Shown here: positions 12,133-21,030 of the stretch, one piece after another
Layout of the letters: each line of letters starts with the position of its first letter
How positions within the stretch are numbered: position 1 is the stretch's first letter
Position numbers and translations under genes: made by a program
The notes under the pieces: model-generated
What the model was told of the DNA's origin: nothing
Databases searched by the model: none
The model's input: the letters and a program-made list of their open reading frames with translations, nothing else
Assembly (NCBI GenBank): GCA_002155105.1
Contig: MUZD01000001.1
Location: 248,001 to 312,000 of the forward strand
DNA length: 64,000 nucleotides
Reading direction: 5' to 3'
Source of the DNA: Sedimentibacter sp. SX930
Lineage (GTDB): Bacteria; Bacillota; Bacilli; Lactobacillales; Aerococcaceae

Positions 12133-12204
12133 CTAGCAGTTAGAGTAAAAATTGCCAAGACATAAGATTAATCAGCTCAACAGAATGTTAGGAGGTTAGC
12201 AGGC

Positions 12205-12423
12205 GTGGCGAAAGACGATGTAATTGAGATCGAAGGAGTTGTCGTTGAAACTTTGCCCAATGCAATGTTTAAAGTCGAACTTGAAAATGGTCACATAGTA
12301 TTAGCTCACGTATCTGGTAAAATTAGAATGCATTACATCCGCATTTTGCCAGGCGATAAAGTTACGGTAGAATTATCACCGTACGATCTTACTCGTGGAC
12401 GCATTACTTACCGCTTTAAATAA
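12205..12423 (+). CDS. infA: Translation initiation factor IF-1
   Basis: IF-1 blocks the ribosomal A site during initiation. The 72-residue S1/OB-fold product reads [20 protein letters not shown] and contains [19 protein letters not shown]. The start is GTG at 12205 behind AGGAGG. It begins the alpha-operon part of the cluster and has its own likely promoter. Confidence 0.98.
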   Translation: MAKDDVIEIEGVVVETLPNAMFKVELENGHIVLAHVSGKIRMHYIRILPGDKVTVELSPYDLTRGRITYRFK

Positions 12424-12456
12424 TTGCACTCCATCACTAAATAGGAGGGAATTTAA

Positions 12457-12570
12457 ATGAAAGTTAGAGCATCAGTAAAACCCATTTGCGAAAAATGCAA
12501 AGTCATTCGCCGCAATGGTCGTGTTATGGTGATTTGCGAAAATCCCAAACACAAACAACGCCAAGGATAA
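12457..12570 (+). CDS. rpmJ: 50S ribosomal protein L36
   Basis: L36 is the smallest 50S protein. The 37-codon frame reads [20 protein letters not shown] and onward to HKQRQG. Cysteines at 11, 14 and 27 plus a histidine make the zinc-ribbon form. AGGAGGG precedes the ATG at 12457, and the gene fills the canonical slot between infA and rpsM. Confidence 0.97.
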   Translation: MKVRASVKPICEKCKVIRRNGRVMVICENPKHKQRQG

Positions 12571-12590
12571 TAACAAGGAGGTGCCTATAA

Positions 12591-12956
12591 ATGGCTCGTA
12601 TCGCAGGAGTAGATGTTCCGCGTGACAAACGTGTAGTTATTTCATTAACTTATATTTTTGGTATCGGATTGAACACAGCTCAAAAAGTTTTAGCAGCAGC
12701 TGAGGTTTCAGAAGATACTCGCGTTCGTGATTTAACGAATGATGAATTAGACCGTATCCGTATTGAAGTGGATAAATTAAAGGTTGAAGGCGATCTTCGT
12801 CGTGAAGTTAACCTAAATATTAAACGATTGATTGAAATTGGATCTTACAGAGGAATGCGTCACCGTCGTGGTTTGCCTGTTCGCGGACAAAACACTAAGA
12901 ACAACGCACGCACTCGTAAAGGCCCATCTAAAGCAGTCACTGGTAAGAAAAAATAA
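12591..12956 (+). CDS. rpsM: 30S ribosomal protein S13
   Basis: S13 is in the 30S head and forms bridges to the 50S subunit and the P-site tRNA. The 121-residue product shows [20 protein letters not shown], the helix-hairpin-helix stretch and the basic tail [28 protein letters not shown] precedes the ATG. Confidence 0.98.
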   Translation: MARIAGVDVPRDKRVVISLTYIFGIGLNTAQKVLAAAEVSEDTRVRDLTNDELDRIRIEVDKLKVEGDLRREVNLNIKRLIEIGSYRGMRHRRGLPVRGQNTKNNARTRKGPSKAVTGKKK

Positions 12957-12983
12957 TAATTAAGTGAAGGAGGTCAAAACTTC

Positions 12984-13370
12984 ATGGCTAAAAAAGTAGC
13001 TCGCAAACGCCGCGTGAAAAAGAATGTTGAAGCTGGTGTAGCACATATCCGCTCAACTTTTAATAATACTATTGTTATGATTACAGATGTTCATGGAAAT
13101 GCTATTTCATGGTCATCAGCAGGTTCATTAGGATTCAGAGGTTCTCGTAAATCTACTCCTTATGCTGCACAAATGGCTGCAGAAGCAGCAGCTAAAGTTT
13201 CTATGGAACATGGCATGAAAACAGTTGAAGTAGCTGTTAAAGGTCCTGGTTCTGGACGTGAAGCTGCCATTCGTTCATTACAAGCAGCAGGTTTGGAAGT
13301 TACCGCAATCCGCGACGTAACGCCTATTCCTCATAATGGATGCCGTCCACCAAAACGTCGTCGTGTTTAA
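12984..13370 (+). CDS. rpsK: 30S ribosomal protein S11
   Basis: S11 forms part of the 30S platform near the mRNA exit. The 128-residue product contains [20 protein letters not shown] and ends with [20 protein letters not shown], the invariant C-terminus of the family. An 81-bp gap separates it from rpoA. Confidence 0.98.
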   Translation: MAKKVARKRRVKKNVEAGVAHIRSTFNNTIVMITDVHGNAISWSSAGSLGFRGSRKSTPYAAQMAAEAAAKVSMEHGMKTVEVAVKGPGSGREAAIRSLQAAGLEVTAIRDVTPIPHNGCRPPKRRRV

Positions 13371-13451
13371 TTGAGAATTGTACTTGTATGTAACGAAACG
13401 CAATGGACTCACTAACATGAACTTCACGTTTTGAAAGGGGTAAATTGATAA

Positions 13452-14396
13452 ATGATCGAAATTGAAAAACCAAGAATTGAAACGATTGAGATCAGCGAAG
13501 ATGCTAAATTCGGCAAATTCGTTGTAGAACCACTAGAACGCGGTTATGGAACAACACTTGGGAACTCATTACGTCGAATTCTATTATCTTCACTTCCTGG
13601 TACAGCTGTAACAACTATCCAAATCGATGGTGTTCTACACGAATTTTCAACGATTGATGGTGTTGTCGAGGATGTTACCCAAATCATTCTGAACATCAAA
13701 AAATTAGCTTTGAAATTGTATACGGACGAAGACAAAACAATCGAGATTGACGTAAAAGGTCCAGCAGTCGTGACTGCAGCGGATATTACCCATGACAGCG
13801 ATGTGGAAATCTTAAACCCTGATTTATATATATGTACAGTTTCAGAGGGAGCACATTTTCATGTTCGCTTGGACGTAAAAAATGGCCGTGGTTATGTTCG
13901 TTCCGAATATAACAAGACGGAAGATATGCCGATCGGTGTTTTGCCAGTCGACTCCATCTATACTCCAATCAGCAAAGTGAATTATCAGGTTGAAAACACT
14001 CGTATCGGACAAAAAAATATTTACGATAAATTAACGTTGGATGTCTGGACAGATGGTTCCATCAGCCCGGAAGAAGCAGTCAGCTTGGCTGCCAAAATTT
14101 TAACGGAACATTTGAATATTTTTGTTAATCTGACCGATGAAGCCCGCAAGGCCGAGATAATGGTTGAAAAAGAAGAAACACATAAAGAAAAAATGCTGGA
14201 AATGACTATCGAAGAATTGGATTTATCCGTACGTTCTTATAACTGTTTGAAACGCGCAGGCATCAACACAGTCCAAGAATTGACAGACAAGTCTGAAGCA
14301 GAGATGATCAAAGTACGTAATCTGGGACGCAAATCACTTGAAGAAGTGAAAAACAAGCTGAATGATCTTAATCTAGGCTTGCGTCAAGACGACTAG
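13452..14396 (+). CDS. rpoA: DNA-directed RNA polymerase subunit alpha
   Basis: The alpha dimer nucleates RNA polymerase assembly, and its C-terminal domain contacts UP elements and activators. The 314-residue protein has the N-terminal motif [20 protein letters not shown] (near residue 30) and a complete C-terminal domain with [11 protein letters not shown] and [22 protein letters not shown] lies before the ATG. Confidence 0.98.
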   Translation: MIEIEKPRIETIEISEDAKFGKFVVEPLERGYGTTLGNSLRRILLSSLPGTAVTTIQIDGVLHEFSTIDGVVEDVTQIILNIKKLALKLYTDEDKTIEIDVKGPAVVTAADITHDSDVEILNPDLYICTVSEGAHFHVRLDVKNGRGYVRSEYNKTEDMPIGVLPVDSIYTPISKVNYQVENTRIGQKNIYDKLTLDVWTDGSISPEEAVSLAAKILTEHLNIFVNLTDEARKAEIMVEKEETHKEKMLEMTIEELDLSVRSYNCLKRAGINTVQELTDKSEAEMIKVRNLGRKSLEEVKNKLNDLNLGLRQDD

Positions 14397-14422
14397 TACT
14401 GTACAAAGGAGGAAAACCTAGG

Positions 14423-14803
14423 ATGGCTTACCGTAAATTAGGACGCACAAGCGCCCAAAGAAAAGCAATGCTTCGTGATTTGACTACTGACTTACTCATC
14501 AACGAACGAATCGTTACAACTGAAGCTCGTGCTAAAGAAATTCGTTCAACTACTGAAAAGATGATTACTTTAGGCAAACGTGGAGATTTATCTGCTCGTC
14601 GTTTAGCAGCAGCATACGTTCGTAACGAAGTTGCAGATGTACGTGAAGAAGATGACAAAATCGTTGTTCAATCAGCTTTACAAAAATTGTTCTCTGATAT
14701 CGCACCTCGCTATGCAGAACGTCAAGGCGGATACACACGTATCTTGAAGACAGAACCTCGTCGTGGCGACGCTGCACCAATGGTTATCATTGAATTAGTA
14801 TAA
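14423..14803 (+). CDS. rplQ: 50S ribosomal protein L17
   Basis: L17 lies near the tunnel exit and ends the ribosomal cluster. The 126-residue product opens [20 protein letters not shown] and ends [14 protein letters not shown], both canonical. Two strong hairpins follow within 200 bp. Confidence 0.98.
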   Translation: MAYRKLGRTSAQRKAMLRDLTTDLLINERIVTTEARAKEIRSTTEKMITLGKRGDLSARRLAAAYVRNEVADVREEDDKIVVQSALQKLFSDIAPRYAERQGGYTRILKTEPRRGDAAPMVIIELV

Positions 14804-14900
14804 TTCAATCGCATAATGATGAAACGTTCACTTTTAGATGAAATAGAGTGTTATGATGATGGGATTGCTTCTGGCTTCCCTAGTCTAGCTCAAGGTTCTT

Positions 14901-14936
14901 CCGAAGATCGCATGATCTTCGGGAGGGCATTTTTTC
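14901..14936 (+). terminator. Terminator of the ribosomal super-operon
   Basis: CCGAAGATC at 14901-14909 pairs perfectly with GATCTTCGG at 14914-14922 around a GCAT loop, and is followed by GAGGGCATTTTTTC. It lies about 100 bp after rplQ. Confidence 0.75.
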
Positions 14937-14956
14937 ATCAAAAAAAGTGCTTTTTT

Positions 14957-15006
14957 TATCAAAAGAAACTAGAAAATGCCACTATATTTTCTAGTTTCTT
15001 TTGATA
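14957..15006. terminator. Perfect 21-bp hairpin, probably a bidirectional terminator
   Basis: Arms 14957-14977 and 14986-15006 are exact reverse complements (21 bp) around the 8-nt loop GCCACTAT. The A-rich 5' side and T-rich 3' side could terminate transcription in either direction. It is the second strong hairpin within 110 bp. The rest of the 14804-15197 gap shows no gene. Confidence 0.6.
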
Positions 15007-15122
15007 TATAAATAAAAGCGTTTTATTTCCGTGCTGTGTCAAGACAGTGGATGAAAAATATGGAAGAGTAGTTTATACTTACAAAGTAGACATTCCTTTT
15101 CCGTAATTTTCATCTTTTTTTA

Positions 15123-15161
15123 TACCCGCTTGGCTGTGGGGCGGATGAACGGTTACGGGTA
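15123..15161 (+). promoter_or_regulatory. Short leader hairpin upstream of ecfA1
   Basis: TACCCG at 15123-15128 pairs with CGGGTA at 15156-15161, enclosing a GC-rich segment about 40 bp before ecfA1. It may be the base of a structured leader. I recognise no riboswitch class. Confidence 0.3.
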
Positions 15162-15197
15162 GTAAGATTCAACTATAGAGAAAGTAGGACAGCCATC

Positions 15198-16037
15198 ATG
15201 AATGAAATTATCGAGTTGCGCAATGTGACTTTTTCCTATTCAGAGGAAGATGCAAGACCTGCATTGAACAACGTTTCGTTAACAATCCAGCAGGGTGAAT
15301 GGATCGCCATCATCGGGCCAAACGGTTCAGGCAAGTCAACCTTGGCCAAAACGATCAACGGCTTGATAGAAGCGAACTCCGGAGAAGTGATCATTGAAGG
15401 GATACCTTTAAATGCAGAGACGGTTTGGGATGTACGCAAAAAAATCGGGATGGTTTTCCAGAATCCGGACAATCAGTTCGTCGGTTCGACCGTTCAGGAC
15501 GATGTTGCCTTCGGTTTGGAGAATGTCGGTATTCCCCGTGAGGAAATGGTGAAGCGCGTTGCTGATGCAGTAGCGGCTGTGAACATGGCCGATTTCATGG
15601 ATAAGGAGCCGGCACGTCTTTCGGGCGGACAGAAGCAACGGGTGGCGATTGCTGGGATCGTGGCGTTGTCTCCTGACATCATCATCCTGGATGAGGCGAC
15701 GACCATGTTGGATCCGGAAGGCCGTCATGAAGTCATCGAGACCATCCAGGAGATCAAGGAAAAAGAAAATTTGACTGTGATTTCGATCACCCATGACATC
15801 GATGAGGCCGCCAAAGCGAACCGCATTTTTGTGATGGAAGCCGGGCAGTTGAAACGGATCGGCACACCGGAAGAGATATTCAGCTTGGGCAAGGAAATCA
15901 TCGATATCGGATTGGATATCCCATTCCCTGAAAAGCTGAAATACCAATTGAAGAGACAGGGACTGGAAGTTCCTGAAGAATATTTGACTGAGGAAGGGAT
16001 GGTGAGTTGGTTATGGACATTACTTTCGAAAAAGTAG
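15198..16037 (+). CDS. ecfA1: ECF transporter ATPase EcfA1
   Basis: EcfA1 is one of two ATPases that power energy-coupling-factor transporters, which take up vitamins and metals through interchangeable substrate-binding S components. The 279-residue protein shows a Walker A (GPNGSGKST, near residue 39), the ABC signature LSGGQKQRVAIAG and a Walker B (IIILDEATTMLDPEG). It directly follows the ribosomal cluster, as in many Firmicutes, and its end overlaps ecfA2 by 25 bases. No S component is adjacent, so this is the shared module. Confidence 0.96.
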   Translation: MNEIIELRNVTFSYSEEDARPALNNVSLTIQQGEWIAIIGPNGSGKSTLAKTINGLIEANSGEVIIEGIPLNAETVWDVRKKIGMVFQNPDNQFVGSTVQDDVAFGLENVGIPREEMVKRVADAVAAVNMADFMDKEPARLSGGQKQRVAIAGIVALSPDIIILDEATTMLDPEGRHEVIETIQEIKEKENLTVISITHDIDEAAKANRIFVMEAGQLKRIGTPEEIFSLGKEIIDIGLDIPFPEKLKYQLKRQGLEVPEEYLTEEGMVSWLWTLLSKK

Positions 16038-16924
16038 GCTATTCCTACTCGGCCGGAACGCCCTTCGAAAATCGGGCACTTTATGATGTGAATCTGAATA
16101 TCCCGGACGGTAGCTATACGGCATTGATCGGCCATACCGGCAGCGGCAAGTCGACGGTCACGCAGCATCTGAACGCATTATTGAAGCCAACTGAAGGCAG
16201 CGTAACGATCGGAGACCGCATCATAACGAACAAATCGAACAACAAAAACCTGAAGGACCTGCGCAAAAAAGTGGGGATTGTGTTCCAGTTTCCGGAGTCG
16301 CAGCTGTTCGAGGAGACGATTGCGAAGGATATCGCCTTCGGTCCGATGAACTTCGGCGTCAGTGAAGCGGACGCAATGGCGATTGTGAGGCGCGTGTTGC
16401 CTTTGGTCGGCTTGGATGAGTCCTTCATGGAGCGTTCCCCGTTCGATCTCTCAGGGGGTCAAATGAGACGCGTAGCGATCGCTGGAGTATTGGCGATGGA
16501 ACCGGAAGTGCTGGTTTTGGATGAACCGACGGCTGGATTGGATCCTGCCGGCAGACGCGAAATCATGAATATGTTTTATCAACTCCATATCGACAAAGGC
16601 TTGACCATCGTATTGGTCACGCATCAGATGAATGATGTCGCAACGTTTGCGGATCATGTGGTCATCCTTGAGAAAGGTACGGTTGTCCGGATGGGCCCGC
16701 CAGCAGAGATTTTCCAGGATGCCGCTTGGCTCCAGGAGAAACAATTGGGCTTGCCGTCCGCACTGGCTTTTCTGGATACATTCAGCAAAAAGACAGGCAT
16801 CGATTTTGGAAACGAAAGACCGCTGCGTACGGAACAACTGGCGGCTGTGCTGATCGCGAAAATAAATGAGAACAAAGGCTCCAAAGATGCCGCTAAGGAA
16901 GAGGGTGGCATCGATGTTGGATAA
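16013..16924 (+). CDS. ecfA2: ECF transporter ATPase EcfA2
   Basis: This second ATPase forms a heterodimer with EcfA1. The product has GHTGSGKST (near residue 40), LSGGQMRRVAIAG and VLVLDEPTAGLDPAG. The ATG at 16013 gives the family start MDITFEKV (303 residues). An in-frame TTG at 16007 sits closer to the ideal distance from GGAAGGG, so the exact start is uncertain by two codons. It overlaps both neighbours, implying coupled translation of the three ECF genes. Confidence 0.95.
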   Translation: MDITFEKVGYSYSAGTPFENRALYDVNLNIPDGSYTALIGHTGSGKSTVTQHLNALLKPTEGSVTIGDRIITNKSNNKNLKDLRKKVGIVFQFPESQLFEETIAKDIAFGPMNFGVSEADAMAIVRRVLPLVGLDESFMERSPFDLSGGQMRRVAIAGVLAMEPEVLVLDEPTAGLDPAGRREIMNMFYQLHIDKGLTIVLVTHQMNDVATFADHVVILEKGTVVRMGPPAEIFQDAAWLQEKQLGLPSALAFLDTFSKKTGIDFGNERPLRTEQLAAVLIAKINENKGSKDAAKEEGGIDVG

Positions 16925-17711
16925 ATTATTGTTCGGGCGCTACATCCAAGGCAACTCGCTGATCCATCGACTGGATCCGCGAGCGAAGCTGATTGGAGCT
17001 TTCTATTTCATCCTCGTCATTTTCCTTGCCAATAACTGGCAGACCTATCTGATCATGACATTGTTCACATTCCTGTGCGTCATCCTGTCCGACATCAAAC
17101 TGTCGGTCTTTCTGAACGGCGTGAAGCCGCTGATTTGGCTGATCCTGTTCACGGTGTTGCTGCAGATCCTCTTCACACGGGGCGGGGAAACATACCTGGA
17201 ACTGGGACCAATCAGCATCACTTCGTTCGGGGTGATCAACGGCGCCTTCATCTTCATGCGCTTCGTCCTGATCATCTTCATTTCGACGTTGTTGACGCTA
17301 ACGACGATGCCGCTGTCGTTGACCGATGCGATCGAAAAGTTGCTTGGGCCATTGAAACGCTTTAAGGTTCCTGTCCATGAAATCGCCTTGATGCTTTCCA
17401 TCGCACTGCGTTTCGTGCCGACATTGATGGATGAAGCATCAAAGATCATGAACGCACAACGGGCTCGCGGTGTCGAATTCGGTGAAGGCAATATCGTGAA
17501 GCAGATGAAGGCAGTCACACCGATCTTGGTGCCGCTGTTCGTCAGCTCGTTCAATCGTGCCGATGAATTGGCGAATGCCATGGAAGCACGCGGGTATCAG
17601 GGCGGGGAAGGCCGGACGAAATACCGCATCCTCGATTGGCAGTTGCGCGATACGCTGAGTCTGCTGGCGTTTGTCGCACTGACAGGGCTGTTGCTGTTCT
17701 TCCGATCTTGA
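16914..17711 (+). CDS. ecfT: ECF transporter transmembrane protein EcfT
   Basis: EcfT is the membrane scaffold linking S components to the ATPase pair. The protein of about 265 residues starts MLDKLLFGRYIQGNSLIHRL, has the HRLDPRAKL motif, about five or six hydrophobic segments, and two ARG-containing coupling motifs (QRARGVEFGEG and MEARGYQGGEG) that contact the ATPases. The ATG at 16914 is preferred over upstream in-frame codons, which would translate the tail of ecfA2. Confidence 0.95.
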   Translation: MLDKLLFGRYIQGNSLIHRLDPRAKLIGAFYFILVIFLANNWQTYLIMTLFTFLCVILSDIKLSVFLNGVKPLIWLILFTVLLQILFTRGGETYLELGPISITSFGVINGAFIFMRFVLIIFISTLLTLTTMPLSLTDAIEKLLGPLKRFKVPVHEIALMLSIALRFVPTLMDEASKIMNAQRARGVEFGEGNIVKQMKAVTPILVPLFVSSFNRADELANAMEARGYQGGEGRTKYRILDWQLRDTLSLLAFVALTGLLLFFRS

Positions 17712-17751
17712 ACGCATACAGGCTGAGTCAGCCGCTATAGAACGAGTCTGG

Positions 17752-17782
17752 GGACCGGGTAGTATTTCCGGTCCCTTTTAAA
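17752..17782 (+). terminator. Terminator after ecfT
   Basis: GGGACCGG at 17752-17759 pairs with CCGGTCCC at 17769-17776 and is followed by TTTTAAAA. It lies in the 129-bp ecfT-truA gap. Confidence 0.8.
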
Positions 17783-17840
17783 ATAGAAAAAACCATAATC
17801 CCACAAATTATCCAGAAAAAGAAAGGGGCATACGCCAACC

Positions 17841-18614
17841 ATGACTGCACAACGATACAAATGCATCGTGCAATATGACGGAACGGGTTATGTGGGCTAT
17901 CAGGTCCAACCTAACGGCAACAGTGTCCAGACGGAAATCGAAAAAGCTCTGAAAAAAATGTCGAATGGGCAGATCATTCCGATCCATGCATCCGGCCGGA
18001 CGGATTCGGGCGTCCATGCGCTCGGACAAGTCATCCACTTTGATTACCCGGCTGCAATCAAGCCAGATCACCTGCTGCGGGCGTTGAACAGTTTGCTGCC
18101 CGATGACATTTTGATCAAATCCGTGGAGCTCGCTTCAGAGGAGTTCCATTCGCGTTATCATGCGATGGGTAAAAAATATATTTACCGGGTCGATCTTGAT
18201 CGCTTCCCGAACCCATTCAAACGACTCTACACGACGCACCATCCTTACCGTTTCAATATGGATAATTTGGAAAAGGCCATCAAAAAACTGGAGGGCGAGC
18301 ACGACTTCACCAGTTTCTGTTCGACAAAAACGGACAAGACCGACCTGGTCCGGACTGTCTATGAAGCGAGCGTCAGGAAGGACGAGGAAAACAATGAGCT
18401 GGTCTTCACCTTCAGAGGCAATGGCTTTCTCTACAATATGATCCGCATTTTCGTGGGGACGCTGTTGCAGATCGCTGACGGCCTGAAAAAGGTCGAGGAA
18501 ATCGACCACCTTTTGGAAGTGAAGGACCGACGCAAAGCCGGACCGACAGCCCCGTCGCAAGGATTGTATCTCGTGGAAGTTTATTACGATGAAGAAAGAT
18601 TAAGGAATGGATAG
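17841..18614 (+). CDS. truA: tRNA pseudouridine(38-40) synthase TruA
   Basis: TruA modifies uridines 38-40 in the anticodon arm of many tRNAs. The 257-residue product contains the catalytic-aspartate motif GRTDSGVHA (near residue 53) and the downstream RYHAMGKKYIYR and FLYNMIRIFVGTL segments. In relatives rplM-rpsI usually follow directly. Here about 2.5 kb with three genes and a repeat array intervene. Confidence 0.97.
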   Translation: MTAQRYKCIVQYDGTGYVGYQVQPNGNSVQTEIEKALKKMSNGQIIPIHASGRTDSGVHALGQVIHFDYPAAIKPDHLLRALNSLLPDDILIKSVELASEEFHSRYHAMGKKYIYRVDLDRFPNPFKRLYTTHHPYRFNMDNLEKAIKKLEGEHDFTSFCSTKTDKTDLVRTVYEASVRKDEENNELVFTFRGNGFLYNMIRIFVGTLLQIADGLKKVEEIDHLLEVKDRRKAGPTAPSQGLYLVEVYYDEERLRNG

Positions 18615-18624
18615 GGGGAAGATG

Positions 18625-18891
18625 ATGTTTAAAAAGGAAAGAGCGGAGATCGATGCAATCGACCAGGAACTGGTAAAACTGTTCGAACGCCGGATGGATG
18701 CGGTGACGGAGATTGCGCGGATCAAGAAAGCGCACAAATTGCCGATCCTGGACCAATCCAGGGAAGATAGGGTGCTCGATAAAGTGCGCGGGCTGACCGA
18801 GAACAAAGCCTACGAAGACAGCGTGGAAGACCTCTTCCGTTCCCTGATGACGATCACAAAAGCATTCGAAACCAAGCAGAACGAAGAATAG
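18625..18891 (+). CDS. Chorismate mutase, AroQ type
   Basis: AroQ-fold chorismate mutases convert chorismate to prephenate for Phe and Tyr synthesis. The 88-residue all-helical protein shows EIDAIDQELVKLFERRMDAV followed by KKAHKLPILDQSRED, which matches the family's substrate-binding arginine and lysine positions. ATG 18625 is six bases behind AGGGGG. ATG 18622, and ATG 18607 overlapping truA, are in frame but less well spaced. No other aromatic-pathway gene is adjacent. It ends before a very strong terminator. Confidence 0.88.
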   Translation: MFKKERAEIDAIDQELVKLFERRMDAVTEIARIKKAHKLPILDQSREDRVLDKVRGLTENKAYEDSVEDLFRSLMTITKAFETKQNEE

Positions 18892-18907
18892 AGCAAAAAG
18901 CATGCTG

Positions 18908-18956
18908 AAAAAGCGGGTGTGGAAAAGAGGAAATCTTTTCCACACCCGCTTTTTTG
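18908..18956 (+). terminator. Strong terminator after the chorismate mutase gene
   Basis: Arms 18908-18928 and 18934-18954 form a 21-bp perfect stem around a GGAAA loop, with A- and T-runs on each side. It can serve both the plus-strand gene and the converging minus-strand gene. Confidence 0.9.
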
Positions 18957-18962
18957 CGTGCT

Positions 18963-19165
18963 TGGGAAACGGAAATCAGCGCCAGCTCCGGTGTAGCCAT
19001 AGCTCATCGGAGGACAGCTTCTGCAATCTCCGCCAGCTCCGGCGAAGCAACTCCCGCAGGAGCTGACGCTCCCGCAAACTGTCCGAACTCCGGCGAAGCC
19101 GTCGTTCCCCGGAGGACAGCGCCAAAAATAAAATCCCCCGTCAAGCGCTATCGCTCTTCGGAGGT
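18963..19165. repeat. GC-rich CTCCGG hairpin repeats, locus A
   Basis: This stretch between convergent genes holds several copies of an AGCTCCGGCGAAGC-like unit and its partner CGGAGGACAGC, for example near 18977-19016, 19035-19050 and 19086-19120. The units can pair locally. It contains no supportable gene. Related arrays occur at 45951-46095 and 61562-61737. Confidence 0.6.
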
Positions 19166-19197
19166 TTTCAACATATTTTCTTTTACAATTTACTTTA

Positions 19198-20313
19198 TCA
19201 GACTTTAGCTGTGACCGCAGCCTTCGCAAAGGCCTGACGCAGATCGGCGATCAAATCATCGGGATCCTCGATTCCTGTCGAGATGCGTAGCAAATCGTCC
19301 GTCAAGCCGTAGGATTCGCGGATTTCAACCGGAATATCGGCATGGGTCTGGGTGGTCGGGTAGGTGATCAGACTCTCCACGCCGCCCAAGCTTTCAGCGA
19401 AAGTGAAGATGTTCAGGGCATCCAACACAGCAGGGATGTATGCTTTATCATGGAGCGTGAAGCTGAGCATGCCACCTTTGCCCGGATAATAGACTGATTT
19501 GATCAGATCTTCCGATTCCAGATAAGCCACGACAGCTTTTGCATTCGCTTGATGCTGCTTCATGCGCAACGGCAACGTCTTCATCCCGCGGACCAAGAGC
19601 CAACAGTCGAAGGCGTCCAAAGTGCCGCCTGCCGTGTTCAATTGGAAAGCCAACTGTTCGCCGAGCGCCTTGTCGTTCGTCACGACTGCACCTGCCAACA
19701 GGTCGTTGTGGCCGCCTAGGTACTTGGTGGCGCTGTGGACGACGATATCGGCGCCCAAATCGAGCGGACGCTGCAAGAGAGGGGTGTAGAAGGTATTATC
19801 CACAATCACCACTAAGCCGTGTTTTTTGGCGATCTCAGCCACAGCCGCGATATCCGTTTCCTTCATCAGGGGGTTCGTCGGTGTTTCGATATAGACAGCG
19901 GCCGTATTGTCCTGGATGGCGGACGCGATATCGATCGGGTCATCGACATAAGTGAAGGAATAGAATCCTTTTCTCTCCATATCCTGGAAATAACGGAAGC
20001 TGCCGCCGTAAAGATCCCTGGATGCGACGAAATGGCTGTTGACCGGGAAAATGCTGAAGGCGAGCTGGATGGCGCTCATACCGGAGCTTGTGGCGAACCC
20101 TTGGACGCCGTTTTCAAGCACAGCCAAGCCTTCCTGAAGGATATCCCTTGTCGGATTGGCTGTGCGGGTGTAGTCATAGCCGGTCGATTGGCCCAAGCCG
20201 GGATGTCCATAAGCTGTGGACAAATAAATCGGTGCACTGACGGCACCGGTTTTTGGGTCTTTTCTGTTGCCCAATTGCGCAAGATAACTTTGAATGCTGA
20301 TCTTATCCATCAT
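19198..20313 (-). CDS. Trans-sulfuration PLP enzyme (MetI/MetB/MetC family, probably cystathionine gamma-synthase)
   Basis: Members of this family make or cleave cystathionine in Met/Cys metabolism using pyridoxal phosphate. The protein (about 371 residues) has the PLP-lysine motif SATKYLGGHND, the YDYTRTANPTRD segment and VDNTFYTPLLQRPLDLGAD. The closest remembered match is the MetI type, but substrate cannot be read from sequence. The start is ATG 20313 or 20310 behind AAAGGGG; a longer reading from 20343 lacks a ribosome binding site. No sulfur genes are adjacent and no T-box or S-box was recognised. Confidence 0.88.
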   Translation of the reverse strand: MMDKISIQSYLAQLGNRKDPKTGAVSAPIYLSTAYGHPGLGQSTGYDYTRTANPTRDILQEGLAVLENGVQGFATSSGMSAIQLAFSIFPVNSHFVASRDLYGGSFRYFQDMERKGFYSFTYVDDPIDIASAIQDNTAAVYIETPTNPLMKETDIAAVAEIAKKHGLVVIVDNTFYTPLLQRPLDLGADIVVHSATKYLGGHNDLLAGAVVTNDKALGEQLAFQLNTAGGTLDAFDCWLLVRGMKTLPLRMKQHQANAKAVVAYLESEDLIKSVYYPGKGGMLSFTLHDKAYIPAVLDALNIFTFAESLGGVESLITYPTTQTHADIPVEIRESYGLTDDLLRISTGIEDPDDLIADLRQAFAKAAVTAKV

Positions 20314-20555
20314 CGATTCCCCTTTATGCGAAATGACACACATGAGTGCATTATCATTTATTTATCATTTAAAATTAATATTAGTGTAATGGTAGCATGA
20401 GGTCTTAGAGTGGTCAATATTTTTATGTATTTAAAGTCAGTGAAGCTGCGAGAAATAATCGATCACGCTTGAACGGTTATTTCGCTGGAATGATGTTAAA
20501 ATTCCGAAACTCGCGTATAATGGAAGTATAAGAATGAATGAAGGAGAGTGGAAAC

Positions 20556-20909
20556 ATGGTAACGTTCATCAAGGAACTCAAACGCATCCCACGCGGCGAT
20601 GTGCCGGATTTTGTGTCTGCCGCTATGCCCCAGTTTTATGAAGCAATCGGATGCCCGAATGATGTTGTCCTTTCCGTGCAAGCCAGCATGGCGCATTACT
20701 CGACCCCAAAAAAGAACGTCGAAGCCGAAGAATACGAAGCATTTGAATTGACGATCACCAAAAAAGGTGAGTTCGTTTCGGTGGAAGACATCGTGAAGGA
20801 TAAAAGTATCATCGAAGCGTTCAAGCCACACAAGACTTCCAGCAAAGGTGCCTATCCATTTGTGCCAGCCGAGGTCATCGAGCAATTATATTTATATTTA
20901 AAAAAATAA
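20556..20909 (+). CDS. Conserved-looking protein of unknown function, 117 residues
   Basis: I do not recognise this protein. It is soluble, starts MVTFIKELKRIPRGDVPDF, and has no signal peptide or membrane segment. ATG 20556 is eight bases behind AAGGAGAG; the upstream in-frame ATG at 20538 is part of that site. A TATAAT lies at 20516-20521 but without a good -35. Codon use and a following terminator argue that it is a real gene. It sits between metI-like and rplM. Confidence 0.75.
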   Translation: MVTFIKELKRIPRGDVPDFVSAAMPQFYEAIGCPNDVVLSVQASMAHYSTPKKNVEAEEYEAFELTITKKGEFVSVEDIVKDKSIIEAFKPHKTSSKGAYPFVPAEVIEQLYLYLKK

Positions 20910-20916
20910 TCTGAAA

Positions 20917-20960
20917 AGCCTTCACAGTCGCGGTCCATGCGGTATGTGGAGACTTTTTTG
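20917..20960 (+). terminator. Terminator after the 117-residue protein gene
   Basis: An AAAGCCTTCACA arm near 20917 pairs imperfectly with TGTGGAGACTTTTTT near 20946-20960. The T-run supports intrinsic termination. Confidence 0.55.
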
Positions 20961-20994
20961 CGAAGTGAATGATAAATTATTTCTTTTGAATCGT

Positions 20995-21023
20995 TTGACA
21001 ATTCCTTTGGGATGTCGTATCAT
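20995..21023 (+). promoter_or_regulatory. Promoter of rplM-rpsI
   Basis: A consensus TTGACA at 20995-21000 and TATCAT at 21018-21023 have 17-bp spacing. The predicted start near 21030 leaves a leader of about 78 nt. Confidence 0.8.
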
Positions 21024-21030
21024 ATAAGAC

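Noticed and set aside
15007-15197. Riboswitch for the ECF transporter operon
   Set aside because: No known folate, thiamine, riboflavin or cobalamin consensus was recognised; only a simple stem is supported.
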